Shown here one piece after another: positions 45,905 to 53,825 of a stretch of 64,000 nt of DNA (position 1 is its first letter; the number at the start of each line of letters is the position of its first letter). The stretch spans positions 1,550,001-1,614,000 of the forward strand of contig NZ_CP114599.1 of the NCBI RefSeq assembly GCF_027286305.1, read 5' to 3'. A program made the position numbers and the translations under genes. Under the pieces are notes generated by a model. The model saw nothing but the letters and a program-made list of their open reading frames with translations, was not told where the DNA came from and did not search any database. The DNA is from Phenylobacterium sp. NIBR 498073. Its GTDB lineage: Bacteria > Pseudomonadota > Alphaproteobacteria > Caulobacterales > Caulobacteraceae.

Positions 45905-46375
45905 ATGAGAATGAGTCTGCTTGCGGCGAGCGCCGCGGCCCTGCTGCTGTCGGCCGGCGCAGCGTCGGCGGCCCCCGAACTGCACAAGGACGGCATGACG
46001 GTGAAGGAGATCCAGGCCTGGCTGCTGGAGAGCGGCTACAAGGCCGAGCTGAAGAAGGACGACGGCGAAGGCTACGTCTCCAGCTCCGCGGAGGGCGTCA
46101 GCTTCGAGGTCTATCCCAACGACTGCGACGCCGGCCGCTGCGCCTCGATGCAGATGGTTGCGGCCTTCAACGTGAAGACCAAGCTGAACGCCGAGAAGGC
46201 GAACGAGTGGAACTCGGCCAAGCGCTATGTCGACTGCTACATCGACGACGAGGGCGATCCCTGGTTCACCTACGACATCAATGTCAGCCCGGGCGGCACG
46301 CGCGCGTCGCTCGACGACGACTTCAGCGTCTGGCTGAGCTTCCTGCCCGACATCAAGGAACACATCGGGTGGTAG
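45905..46375 (+). CDS. Secreted YbjN domain protein
   Basis: 156 aa. A Sec signal peptide (MRMSLLAASAAALLLSAGAA, cleavage after ASA) precedes a YbjN/DUF1790-like domain. Its pattern is VKEIQAWLLESGYKAELKKD, then AEGVSFEVYPNDCDAGRCAS, then NSAKRYVDCYIDDEGDPWF. YbjN resembles type III secretion chaperones and is linked in Escherichia coli to stress tolerance. Here it is predicted to be periplasmic, which is an unusual but recurring version. Two cysteine pairs could form disulfides. A hairpin terminator follows. Confidence 0.85.
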   Translation: MRMSLLAASAAALLLSAGAASAAPELHKDGMTVKEIQAWLLESGYKAELKKDDGEGYVSSSAEGVSFEVYPNDCDAGRCASMQMVAAFNVKTKLNAEKANEWNSAKRYVDCYIDDEGDPWFTYDINVSPGGTRASLDDDFSVWLSFLPDIKEHIGW

Positions 46376-46380
46376 AACGA

Positions 46381-46410
46381 GAAAGGCCGGCGCCTGAGCG
46401 CCGGCCTTTC
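46381..46410. terminator. Bidirectional terminator between the YbjN gene and carA
   Basis: GAAAGGCCGGCGC-CTGA-GCGCCGGCCTTTC is a perfect 13-bp stem, flanked by A/T-rich edges on both sides, between convergent stops at 46375 and 46439. Confidence 0.85.
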
Positions 46411-46438
46411 GTCTATTTCGGCGGCGTTTCGCCGGGGC

Positions 46439-47611
46439 CTATTTCTTCGCGGCGTCCATGTAGCCGGCGAAGCGCTCGAACAGGTAGAGCGAGTCCGTCG
46501 GGCCGGGGGACGCTTCCGGGTGGTGCTGGACGCTGAACACCGGGCGGTCCTTCAGGGCGATGCCGGCGTTGGTGCCGTCGAACAGCGAGACGTGGGTCTC
46601 GACCACCGGCTCGGGCAGGCTGTCGCGGTCCACGGTGAAGCCGTGGTTCATCGAGACGATCTCGACCTTGCCGGTCGTCACGTCCTTCACCGGGTGGTTC
46701 GCGCCGTGGTGGCCCTGTTCCATCTTGACGGTCTTGGCGCCCAGGGCGCGGGCCATCATCTGGTGGCCCAGGCAGATGCCGAACACCGGCACGCCGCTCT
46801 CGACCAGCTTCTTGATCTCCGGAACGGCGTATTCGCCGGTCGCGGCCGGGTCGCCTGGACCGTTCGACAGCAGCACGCCGTCCGGCTTACGGGCCAGGAC
46901 CTCCTCGGCGGTGGTCTTGGCCGGCACGACGGTGACCCGGGCGCCGATCGAGGTCAGGGCGCGCAGGATGTTGCGCTTCACGCCGTAGTCCAGGACCACG
47001 ACCTCGTACTTGGCCTCCGGCACGGGCTTGGCGTAGCCCACGGGCCAGTTCCACAGGCCCTCGTCATAGACGAACGGCTGCAGGCAGGAGGCGTCCTTGG
47101 CCAGGTCCGCACCTTCGAGGCCGGCCCAGGCCTTGGCCTTTTCGACCAGGGCGGGAATGTCGAACTTGCCGTCCGGATCATGGGCGATGACGCCGTGCGG
47201 CATGCCGTTCTCGCGGATCGAGCGGGTCAGGGCGCGGGTGTCGACGCCGGCCAAGCCGATGACGCCGCGGCGCTTCATCCAGGTGTCGAGGTCGCCGTCG
47301 GCGCGCCAGTTGGCTGGCGCGGTGGGCACGTCGCGGAAGATCGCGCCGCGCGCCGCGGTTTCGGCTGAGCCGGACATCTGCTCGATGTCTTCGACGTTCA
47401 CCCCGACATTGCCCATGTGCGGGAAGGTGAAGGCGACGATCTGCGACATGTAGGAGGGGTCCGTCAGGATCTCCTGATAGCCGGTCATGGCGGTGTTGAA
47501 GCAGACCTCGCCGACCGCGTCGCCGGTCGCGCCGACGCCGACGCCCTGCAATACGGTTCCATTGGCGAGAACCAGAACGCCCGTGACACCCGGGAGCAGT
47601 TCAACAGTCAT
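46439..47611 (-). CDS. carA: Carbamoyl-phosphate synthase small (glutaminase) subunit CarA
   Basis: 390 aa. CarA hydrolyses glutamine and passes ammonia to CarB. The N-terminal domain is [20 protein letters not shown]. The class I glutaminase triad has Cys in [11 protein letters not shown] and His and Glu in [12 protein letters not shown], with the oxyanion-type LSNGPGDPA. The ATG at 47611 has GGAG seven nt upstream. The leader carries a terminator-like hairpin and a 29-codon open frame. It is separated from carB by four genes. Confidence 0.97.
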   Translation of the reverse strand: MTVELLPGVTGVLVLANGTVLQGVGVGATGDAVGEVCFNTAMTGYQEILTDPSYMSQIVAFTFPHMGNVGVNVEDIEQMSGSAETAARGAIFRDVPTAPANWRADGDLDTWMKRRGVIGLAGVDTRALTRSIRENGMPHGVIAHDPDGKFDIPALVEKAKAWAGLEGADLAKDASCLQPFVYDEGLWNWPVGYAKPVPEAKYEVVVLDYGVKRNILRALTSIGARVTVVPAKTTAEEVLARKPDGVLLSNGPGDPAATGEYAVPEIKKLVESGVPVFGICLGHQMMARALGAKTVKMEQGHHGANHPVKDVTTGKVEIVSMNHGFTVDRDSLPEPVVETHVSLFDGTNAGIALKDRPVFSVQHHPEASPGPTDSLYLFERFAGYMDAAKK

Positions 47612-47690
47612 CTGGCGTCTCCATTAGAGGGGGCATGCTCGCAAAAAGACGGGCCAGGGAGAACCCCGCCCGTTCTTCAACTGTCCGCAT
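47601..47690 (-). CDS. Putative carA leader peptide (29 aa)
   Basis: A minus-strand frame from ATG at 47690 codes for [20 protein letters not shown] and 9 more residues, and stops at 47601, overlapping the first codons of carA. The terminator-like hairpin at 47642-47673 lies inside it. The geometry is that of a transcription-translation-coupled attenuator such as pyrBI. There is no clear ribosome-binding site for it, and codon use is not tested, so the call is speculative. Confidence 0.3.
   Translation of the reverse strand: MRTVEERAGFSLARLFASMPPLMETPDDC
47642..47673 (-). terminator. Terminator/attenuator hairpin in the carA leader
   Basis: On the minus strand ACGGGC-GGGG-TTCT-CCCTG-GCCCGT is followed by CTTTTT. 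The 3' edge is 31 bp before the carA ATG. It could end the upstream kinase transcript or regulate carA by attenuation. Confidence 0.7.
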
Positions 47691-47776
47691 GTTTCGGCAA
47701 ACGGCCGCGTACCTACTGACTCGCGCCGGGCGGGTCAATGCGGCGCGCCGGCCTTCCGTCGGGTTTCGCCTCGAGG

Positions 47777-48889
47777 TCAGCCGGTCAGCACGCCGGAGAT
47801 CGCCTCGAACAGGGCGTCGGCGCGCACCGGCTTGCCGATGTGCCGGTCGGCGCCGGCTTCGGTCGAGGACCTCAGATCATCCGGCGAGGTGTTGGCGCTG
47901 ATCACGATGATCGGCGCGCGGGGCAGGCCGTGGCCCTCGGCCTTGCGGATCGCGCGGATCGCGGTCAGGCCGTCCATCACCGGCATCCGCAGGTCCATCA
48001 GCACCAGGTCGAAGCCGCCGCGCCGCCAGGCCTCGACCGCCTGCTCGCCGTTCTCGACGCTGGTCACCTCCGCGCCGGCCGCACCCAGCATCAGCTCGAG
48101 CACCTTGCGATTGGTCGGGTTGTCGTCGGCGGCCAGGATCCGCAGGGCAGGGGCCTCGCCGTCCTGGATCGGGGCCTGGGCGGCGTCGGTCTCATGCGCG
48201 GCGTCGCCGTAGTCCAGCAGGCCGCCGACAAGCCGGTCGAGCTGGCGCGCCGAGCCCCGGATGTCGGCGATCAGGCCGTGCTGCTCGGCGGTGAGCGACG
48301 TGCGTTCGAGCGCCGCGATCAGGCCCAGGACGCCGTTCAGCGGCGTGCGCAACTCGTGGCTCATGTCGGCGACGAACTCGGTCTTGGCGCGGCTGGCGAC
48401 CTCGGCGCGGTGCAGCGCGTCCTCCAGCGCCGCGGCCTGGCGCTTCATCTCCGTGATGTCGACCCGCAGGCCGATCACCCCGCCGTCGGCGGTGCGCCGT
48501 TCCTCGATCATCAGCCAGCGGCCGTCGGCGAGACGCTGTTCGTGACGCTCGCCGGTGGGGTTCTTCAGCTTGGCCAGGCGCGCAGCCAGCCATTCCTCTT
48601 CGCGACCGACGGCGTCGGGATAGTCGCCGCGGGCGACGCCCGTGCGCAGGGTGTCGGCCAGGGTGACCTGCGACGAGAACAGGTCGGCTGAGCGATGGTA
48701 GATTTCGGCGTAGCGCTTGTTCCAGAGCAGGTAGCGCCCGTCAGCGTCGAGGAAGACGATGCCTTCGGGCAGCAGGTCGAGCGCCTCGCGCAGGCGCTGG
48801 CCGGCGATGACGGCCTGCGCGTTGGCGGCGGCCAGCGCCCGCCCGCCCAGCAGGCGGGCGATCCGTTCCCGAAGTCTGACCTTCGGCAT
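47777..48889 (-). CDS. PAS-HisKA-receiver protein lacking a HATPase domain
   Basis: 370 aa. A PAS (PAS_7-like) domain covers residues ~33-148 (EALDLLPEGIVFLDADGRYL onward). HisKA follows at ~168-228 with the phospho-acceptor His178 in [12 protein letters not shown]. The receiver domain starts at ~249 (RILAADDNPTN), with Asp299 in VLMDLRMPVMDG and the Lys in IGKPVRA. Only about 20 residues separate the two, so there is no ATP-binding domain; the N, G1 and G2 boxes are absent. The open frame is uninterrupted, so this looks like a real architecture. It may serve as a phosphotransfer or scaffold protein. Confidence 0.9.
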   Translation of the reverse strand: MPKVRLRERIARLLGGRALAAANAQAVIAGQRLREALDLLPEGIVFLDADGRYLLWNKRYAEIYHRSADLFSSQVTLADTLRTGVARGDYPDAVGREEEWLAARLAKLKNPTGERHEQRLADGRWLMIEERRTADGGVIGLRVDITEMKRQAAALEDALHRAEVASRAKTEFVADMSHELRTPLNGVLGLIAALERTSLTAEQHGLIADIRGSARQLDRLVGGLLDYGDAAHETDAAQAPIQDGEAPALRILAADDNPTNRKVLELMLGAAGAEVTSVENGEQAVEAWRRGGFDLVLMDLRMPVMDGLTAIRAIRKAEGHGLPRAPIIVISANTSPDDLRSSTEAGADRHIGKPVRADALFEAISGVLTG

Positions 48890-49044
48890 CTCGCTCCCCG
48901 ACGACTCGCTCCAAGACGCCCATGAAGCGCCGATCGTCCTGTCGCCATGCTCACGGAGGCGCGTGGGAGCGAGGATCGCGCGTTAAGCCCAAGCTTTGGG
49001 CGCCGGGGTTCGCTTTTCGCGCGCGAGCGTCTATTTCGGCGGCC

Positions 49045-49740
49045 ATGAGCATTACCACGGTCGGCCTCGATGCCGATGACACCCTCTGGCACAACGAGAC
49101 GATTTTCCGGCTGACCCATGACCGGTTCAGCGAGCTGTTGTCCGACGTCGCCGACAAGGCGACGCTGGAGACGCGGCTGGCCGAGGTCGAGAAGCGCAAT
49201 CTGCGGCTCTATGGCTACGGGGTGAAGGGCTTCACCCTGTCGATGATCGAGACGGCCATGGAGATGACCGGCGGCGAGGCGCCCGGCCACGTGATCCGCG
49301 AGATCCTGGCGGTCGGCCGCGAGATGCTGAGCGAGCCGGTCGAGCCGTTGCCCGGGGTCGACGACACCCTGGCTGAGCTTTCCAAGCGTTACCGGCTGGT
49401 GCTGATCACCAAGGGCGACCTGCTGCACCAGGAGCAGAAGCTGGCCGCCTCGGGCCTCGGCGACCTGTTCGCGGCCGTCGAGATCGTCAGCGAGAAGGAC
49501 GCCTCGACCTATAGCCGCGTCTTCGCCCGCCACGGCACCGGCGCCGAGCAGGCGGTGATGTGCGGCAACTCCATGCGCTCTGACATCCTGCCGGCGATCG
49601 AGGCCGGGGCCTACGGCGCCTATGTGCCCTATCCGCTGGTCTGGGCGCACGAGATGGCCGACGCGCCGGAGGGGCATGCGCGCTTCGCCGAACTGGCCAG
49701 CATCCGCGACCTGCCGGCCTGGATCGACGGGCTGGACTGA
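49045..49740 (+). CDS. HAD superfamily hydrolase
   Basis: 231 aa. Motif I is DADDTLWHNE with the nucleophilic Asp and the acid/base Asp two residues on. Motif II is LVLITKGD and motifs III/IV are in SEKDASTYSR and CGNSMRSDILPAIEAG. The cap domain is C1-like (LTHDRFSELLSDVADKATLE). It should be a phosphatase of small metabolites; the substrate is unknown. The ATG at 49045 matches the conserved start. An ECF41-type promoter and operon follow at once. Confidence 0.9.
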   Translation: MSITTVGLDADDTLWHNETIFRLTHDRFSELLSDVADKATLETRLAEVEKRNLRLYGYGVKGFTLSMIETAMEMTGGEAPGHVIREILAVGREMLSEPVEPLPGVDDTLAELSKRYRLVLITKGDLLHQEQKLAASGLGDLFAAVEIVSEKDASTYSRVFARHGTGAEQAVMCGNSMRSDILPAIEAGAYGAYVPYPLVWAHEMADAPEGHARFAELASIRDLPAWIDGLD

Positions 49741-49750
49741 CGATTTTTTC

Positions 49751-49774
49751 GTCGCCGGCGTCACAGCCGGCGAC
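49751..49774. promoter_or_regulatory. Perfect inverted repeat over the ECF41 -35 element
   Basis: GTCGCCGGC-GTCACA-GCCGGCGAC has 9-bp arms. It begins 10 bp after the HAD stop codon and encloses the promoter's TCACA. It may be an operator, or a hairpin at the end of the HAD transcript, though no T-run follows. Confidence 0.55.
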
Positions 49775-49785
49775 GCCGGGCCGTC
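49759..49785 (+). promoter_or_regulatory. ECF41-type promoter upstream of the 4-TM/AhpD-like/ECF41 operon
   Basis: CGTCACA (49759-49765), 16 nt, then CGTC (49782-49785). As I recall, the reported ECF41 target motif is TGTCACA-N16-CGTC, so six of seven -35 bases, the spacer and the full -10 agree. The start would be near 49793, 21 nt before the first ATG. Confidence 0.7.
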
Positions 49786-49813
49786 CTTAGGGGCGATGGT
49801 TCGGAGAAATCAC

Positions 49814-50206
49814 ATGTCGCGCATTCTCGTCGGCGCCTTGGCGCTGCTGCTGGGCCTCAACGCCCTGGCCATGCTGTTTGCGTCCTTCTGGTGGTACAAC
49901 GCCGTGCCGGGCGTCATCGCCACCGGCCCCTACAATCCCCATTTCGTCCGTGACATCGGGGCGACCTATCTGGTCGTCGCCGGCGGCTTGGCCTGGTTCG
50001 CCATGAGGCCGGTCCAGGGCTGGCCGGCGCTGGTCGCCGGCGCCGCCTTCCTGGTGCTGCACGCCGCCGTCCACGTGTTCGACGCCAGCTGTTCGGCCGA
50101 TCCGATCGCCGATCTGATCCGCGACCTGCCGGGCGTGTTCGCCCCGGCGCTGATCGCCGCCGCCGTCGCCGTCTTCAACCGCCCCGCCAGGACAGGAGCC
50201 GCCTGA
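49814..50206 (+). CDS. Four-helix membrane protein of unknown function (ECF41 operon, gene 1)
   Basis: 130 aa with four hydrophobic segments (VGALALLLGLNALAMLFASF, IGATYLVVAGGLAWFAM, VQGWPALVAGAAFLVLHAAV, LPGVFAPALIAAAVAVF). The layout resembles small DoxX-like or DUF4345-like inner-membrane proteins. The TGATG overlap with the next gene couples translation. It is the first gene after the ECF41-type promoter, which suggests it is part of the sigma factor's regulon. No Shine-Dalgarno stronger than GGAG is visible. Confidence 0.82.
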   Translation: MSRILVGALALLLGLNALAMLFASFWWYNAVPGVIATGPYNPHFVRDIGATYLVVAGGLAWFAMRPVQGWPALVAGAAFLVLHAAVHVFDASCSADPIADLIRDLPGVFAPALIAAAVAVFNRPARTGAA

Positions 50207-50757
50207 TGCTGAAAGCCCTGCTCGCCCGCCAGATCGGCAAGATGGAACGCCGCTGGGGCTATGACGCCAGCTATCTGCGCCATGTCCTGGCCGCCAATAC
50301 CGCCAGCCTGTTGCGGTTCGGGCTGGTCGGTTCGATGGTCGACGCCAAGGCCGCGCCCGCCTCGGCCATCGCGGCGGCCAAGCTGGTCGGGACCCTGGCC
50401 GAGGACTGCGGACCCTGCACCCAGATCGTCGTCGACATGGCTTCGGCCGGGGGCGTCTCGCCGCAGATCCTGCGCGCCCTGCTGGCGGGCGACGAGGCGG
50501 CGATGGGCGAGGAGGCGGCCCTGGCCTGGCGCTTCGCCCGCGCCAGCCTGGCCCGCGACATGCCCGTCGCCGACCCGCTGCGGGACGAAATCGTCCGCCG
50601 CTGGGGCGACCAGGGGCTGGTGGCGCTGGGCCTCGCCCTGACGACCGCACGCATGTACCCGACGCTCAAATACGCGCTCGGCTACGGCAAGAGCTGTTCA
50701 AAGGTGACCGTGGGCGGCCAGGCCGCTCCGGTGGCCCACGCCACGCTGGCGGCGTAG
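50206..50757 (+). CDS. AhpD/carboxymuconolactone decarboxylase-like protein with CGPC (ECF41 operon, gene 2)
   Basis: 183 aa. The centre has a redox-type CxxC in LAEDCGPCTQIVVDMA (Cys68 and Cys71) within a helical AhpD-like fold. Around it are VDAKAAPASAIAAAKLVGTL and RDEIVRRWGDQGLVALGLAL. AhpD and carboxymuconolactone decarboxylase-like proteins are the usual partners of ECF41 sigma factors. It begins 1 bp into the preceding stop (TGATG) and is followed after 10 bp by the sigma gene. A thiol-peroxidase or disulfide-reducing role is plausible. Confidence 0.8.
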   Translation: MLKALLARQIGKMERRWGYDASYLRHVLAANTASLLRFGLVGSMVDAKAAPASAIAAAKLVGTLAEDCGPCTQIVVDMASAGGVSPQILRALLAGDEAAMGEEAALAWRFARASLARDMPVADPLRDEIVRRWGDQGLVALGLALTTARMYPTLKYALGYGKSCSKVTVGGQAAPVAHATLAA

Positions 50758-50767
50758 GGTCCCGTCC

Positions 50768-51637
50768 ATGGTCGCCGACGTCGAAACCTTCGAGACCCAG
50801 CGCCAGCGCCTGACCCGGCTGGCCTATCGCATGCTGGGCTCGGTCGCCGAGGCCGAGGATGTGGTCCAGGACGCATGGCTGCGCTGGACGCGGACGGACG
50901 AGGAGGTCCGCGATCCCGCCGGCTGGCTGGTGCGGGTGACCAGCCGGCTGTGCATCGACCGTCTGCGCTCGGCCAAGGTTCAGCGGGAGGCCTATCGTGG
51001 CCCCTGGCTGCCCGAGCCGCTGATCGAGGAACTGAGCGTCGATCCGCTCGAGCGGGCCGAGGACGTTTCGGTCGCCTTCCTGTTGGCGCTTGAGCGGCTG
51101 TCGCCGCTGGAGCGGGCGGTGTTCCTGCTGCACGACGTGTTCGACGAGGACTACGCCTCGGTCGCCGAGACCCTGGGACGCAACGAAGCGGCGGTGCGTC
51201 AGCTGGCCGCTCGCGCTCGCACCCACGTCAAGGACAGCAAGCCGCGCTTCAACGTCAGCCAGGAAGACGCGGCCAAGCTCGCCGCCGCCTTCATGGCCGC
51301 GGCCGCCCAGGGCGATATGAAGGCGCTGTCGGCCGTGCTCGCCGAGGACGCGGTGCTGATCTCGGACGGCGGCGGCAAGCGCACTGCGGCGCTGCGGCCG
51401 ATGAGCGGGCGCGAGGACATCATCCGCCTGCTGGAGGGCCTCGCCTGGCGTGCAGGCGGTTCGCCCCTGTGGCCGGTCAGCTTCCGCGCGGTGCGGATCA
51501 ACGGCTATCCCGGCGTGATCATGGAACGCGAGGACGGCCCGATGACGGTGGCGTTCCAGCCGGGGGAGGACGGCAAGCTGGCGGCGATCTACCTGGTGCG
51601 CAATCCCGACAAGCTGGCGCGCCTGCCGACCTCCTAG
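50768..51637 (+). CDS. ECF41-family sigma factor with fused SnoaL-like C-terminal domain
   Basis: 289 aa. Region 2 is residues ~8-75 (RLAYRMLGSVAEAEDVVQDA, VTSRLCIDRLR). The ECF41 linker signature WLPEP is at 80-84, and region 4 follows (YASVAETLGRNEAAVRQLAA). The ~120-residue NTF2/SnoaL-like extension has the group's DGGGK at 200-204 and NPDKL at 279-283. In characterised members this extension acts like a built-in anti-sigma factor and also contacts core polymerase. No separate anti-sigma gene is present, as expected. The operon's promoter matches its own recognition motif. Confidence 0.93.
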   Translation: MVADVETFETQRQRLTRLAYRMLGSVAEAEDVVQDAWLRWTRTDEEVRDPAGWLVRVTSRLCIDRLRSAKVQREAYRGPWLPEPLIEELSVDPLERAEDVSVAFLLALERLSPLERAVFLLHDVFDEDYASVAETLGRNEAAVRQLAARARTHVKDSKPRFNVSQEDAAKLAAAFMAAAAQGDMKALSAVLAEDAVLISDGGGKRTAALRPMSGREDIIRLLEGLAWRAGGSPLWPVSFRAVRINGYPGVIMEREDGPMTVAFQPGEDGKLAAIYLVRNPDKLARLPTS

Positions 51638-51647
51638 TGCAAATTCT

Positions 51648-52589
51648 CTAGTGCGCAGCGGCGTTGCGCTTCGGCGCCAGGTGCAGGACGCCGGCGATGA
51701 TCGCGCCGATCACGGAGCCGACGATCGCCGAGCCGACGGCGAAGGTCAGCCAGCCGGTGACCGGCCCGATCGCCGGAACCTGGCCGGCCCAGTGCGCCGC
51801 GCCTTCGACCCAGACCGGAATCGGCGTCAGGTGGAAGTGCTCCAGGCCGTGGACGATGATGCCGCCGCCCACCCACAGCATGGCCGCGGTGCCGATGACG
51901 GTCAGCCAACTCATGACCACCGGCATGCCCTTGACGAGGCCGCGCCCCAGGGCCCGGCCGCCGCGCGACTTGCCGCGGGCCATGTGCAGGCCGATGTCGT
52001 CCATCTTCACGATCAGGCCCACCACGCCATAGACCGCCGCGGTGATGAGGATCCCGACCAGCAGCAGCGCGCCGGCCTGGACGCCGATCGGGCGGTCGGC
52101 GACGTCGGCCAAGGCGATGGCCATGATTTCGGCCGAGAGGATGAAGTCGGTGCGGATGGCGCCGGCGACCTTCAGGTTCTCGAGATCCTTGGCGCTGAGC
52201 GCCAGTTCCTCGGGCTCGTCGGCTTCGTCGTGACCGCTGATCGCCTCGATGATCTTCTCGGTGGCCTCGAAGCAGAGATAGGCGCCGCCCAGCATCAGCA
52301 GGGGCGTCACCGCCCAGGCGGCGAAGGCGCTGAGCAGCAGCGCGCCCGGCAGCAGGAACAGCAGCTTGTTGCGCAGGGAGCCGACCGCGATGCGCATGAC
52401 AATCGGCAGTTCGCGGTCCGGCGTGAAGCCCATGGCGTAGCCCGGCGTCACCGCCGTGTCGTCGACCACAACCCCGACCGCCTTGGCCCCGGCCTTGCCG
52501 GCGGCGGCGCCGACGTCGTCGATCGAGGCGGCGGCGACCTTGGCTATGCCTGCGACGTCGTCGAGCAGCGCGACAAGTCCGGAAGCCAT
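51648..52589 (-). CDS. DUF808 family membrane protein (YedI-like)
   Basis: 313 aa. The family start is GLVALLDDVAGIAKVAAASI, followed by DDTAVTPGYAMGFTPDRELP, ATEKIIEAISGHDEADEPE and SAEIMAIALADVADRP. Several long hydrophobic segments are spaced through the protein, with the pattern of a multi-pass inner-membrane protein. The function is unknown, although DUF808 genes occur next to transporters in some genomes. Its stop is 11 bp from the convergent ECF41 sigma stop. Confidence 0.92.
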   Translation of the reverse strand: MASGLVALLDDVAGIAKVAAASIDDVGAAAGKAGAKAVGVVVDDTAVTPGYAMGFTPDRELPIVMRIAVGSLRNKLLFLLPGALLLSAFAAWAVTPLLMLGGAYLCFEATEKIIEAISGHDEADEPEELALSAKDLENLKVAGAIRTDFILSAEIMAIALADVADRPIGVQAGALLLVGILITAAVYGVVGLIVKMDDIGLHMARGKSRGGRALGRGLVKGMPVVMSWLTVIGTAAMLWVGGGIIVHGLEHFHLTPIPVWVEGAAHWAGQVPAIGPVTGWLTFAVGSAIVGSVIGAIIAGVLHLAPKRNAAAH

Positions 52590-52710
52590 CGGGAACCTCT
52601 GCTGATTGAAAGACTTGAGCCAGTACCATGGGTCGGTACGAGCTAACCGCGCGAGCGTAAAGGCCGCTTCGCTCCTCCGTCCCGGCGGGCTGTGGATGGG
52701 ATTGGTTTCG

Positions 52711-53781
52711 ATGCAACGGCCGAGCAAGGATCGAGATCCTGCGCCGTTTGTGGTCGGCGACAGTCGGATGATCCGGCTGGTGCGCGAGTTCGACTGGGCG
52801 GCGACGTCGCTCGGCGCGGCTTCCGGCTGGCCGCCCGAGCTCAAGACGATGGTCAACTTCATCCTGGAGTCGCAGTTTCCGGCCGCCATCGTGTGGGGCA
52901 AGGATCTGACGACGATCTACAATGACGCCTTCCTGCCGATCCTCGGCGACAAGCCTGAGGCGCTGGGGCGCTCGTTCGCCGACGTCTGGGCCGAGGTCTG
53001 GGACCAGATCGGACCCATCCTGGATCGCGCCTTCGCGGGCGAGGCTACGTTCATCAAGGACTATCCGTTGATCGTGAACCGTTCTGAGCTGCCTGAGCAG
53101 GCCTGGTTCACCTTCTGCTACAGCCCCTTGCGCCTGGCGAGCGGCGACATCTGCGGCGTGGTCGACACGGTGGTCGAGACCACCGCGACCGTCCGGGCGC
53201 ATGCCGATGTGGACCTCCTGGCCCAGGAGATGAGCCACCGTCTCAAGAACACCATGGCCACTGTCCAGGCGCTGGCCGCCCAGTCGCTGAAGGAGGTGGT
53301 GGAGCGCAGCGTGGTCGAGGAGTTCCTCGATCGCATCGTCACCCTCGGCAACGCGCACGACGTGTTGTTCCGCCAGAACTGGCAGGCAGTGCCGCTGCGC
53401 CGGGTGGCAGAGGCGACGCTGGCGCCGATCGACGGGCTTGGCCAGATCCACATGAAGGGGCGCGAGGTGCAGATCGGCGTGCGCACGACCATGACCCTGT
53501 CGCTGCTGTTGCACGAACTGGCTACCAACGCCGCCAAGTACGGAGCGCTCTCGACGCCGCAGGGCCGTGTCGACCTGGAATGGGGCGTGCGGGCCGGGAC
53601 CTTCCGCCTGCGCTGGCGCGAATGCGGCGGCCCGCCGGTGCGCCCGCCCGCCCATACAGGCTTCGGCTCCCGGCTAATCGACCTGGGGCTCACGCCGGAC
53701 GGCTCGGTGGAGCGGCGCTACGGCGCCCAGGGCGTCGAGGTCGACATCGAAGCGCCTGTGCACGGATTGCTGGATCAGTAA
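52711..53781 (+). CDS. HWE-family sensor histidine kinase with N-terminal PAS-like domain
   Basis: 356 aa; an ATG at 52696 is equally possible. The N terminus is a PAS-like domain of the type seen in light/redox kinases (LESQFPAAIVWGKDLTTIYN ... FTFCYSPLRLASGDICGVVD). The HWE core follows: H-box QEMSHRLKNTMATVQALAAQ, N-box LLLHELATNAAKYGALS and the diagnostic W-x-E in RWRECGGPPV. HWE kinases are common in Alphaproteobacteria and often feed the general stress response. No response regulator or NepR/EcfG genes are nearby. A 121-bp gap lies upstream. Confidence 0.92.
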   Translation: MQRPSKDRDPAPFVVGDSRMIRLVREFDWAATSLGAASGWPPELKTMVNFILESQFPAAIVWGKDLTTIYNDAFLPILGDKPEALGRSFADVWAEVWDQIGPILDRAFAGEATFIKDYPLIVNRSELPEQAWFTFCYSPLRLASGDICGVVDTVVETTATVRAHADVDLLAQEMSHRLKNTMATVQALAAQSLKEVVERSVVEEFLDRIVTLGNAHDVLFRQNWQAVPLRRVAEATLAPIDGLGQIHMKGREVQIGVRTTMTLSLLLHELATNAAKYGALSTPQGRVDLEWGVRAGTFRLRWRECGGPPVRPPAHTGFGSRLIDLGLTPDGSVERRYGAQGVEVDIEAPVHGLLDQ

Positions 53782-53825
53782 GCTAGGGGCTACGCCGAAG
53801 CCTCGCGCGCTGTATCATCGCCGCC

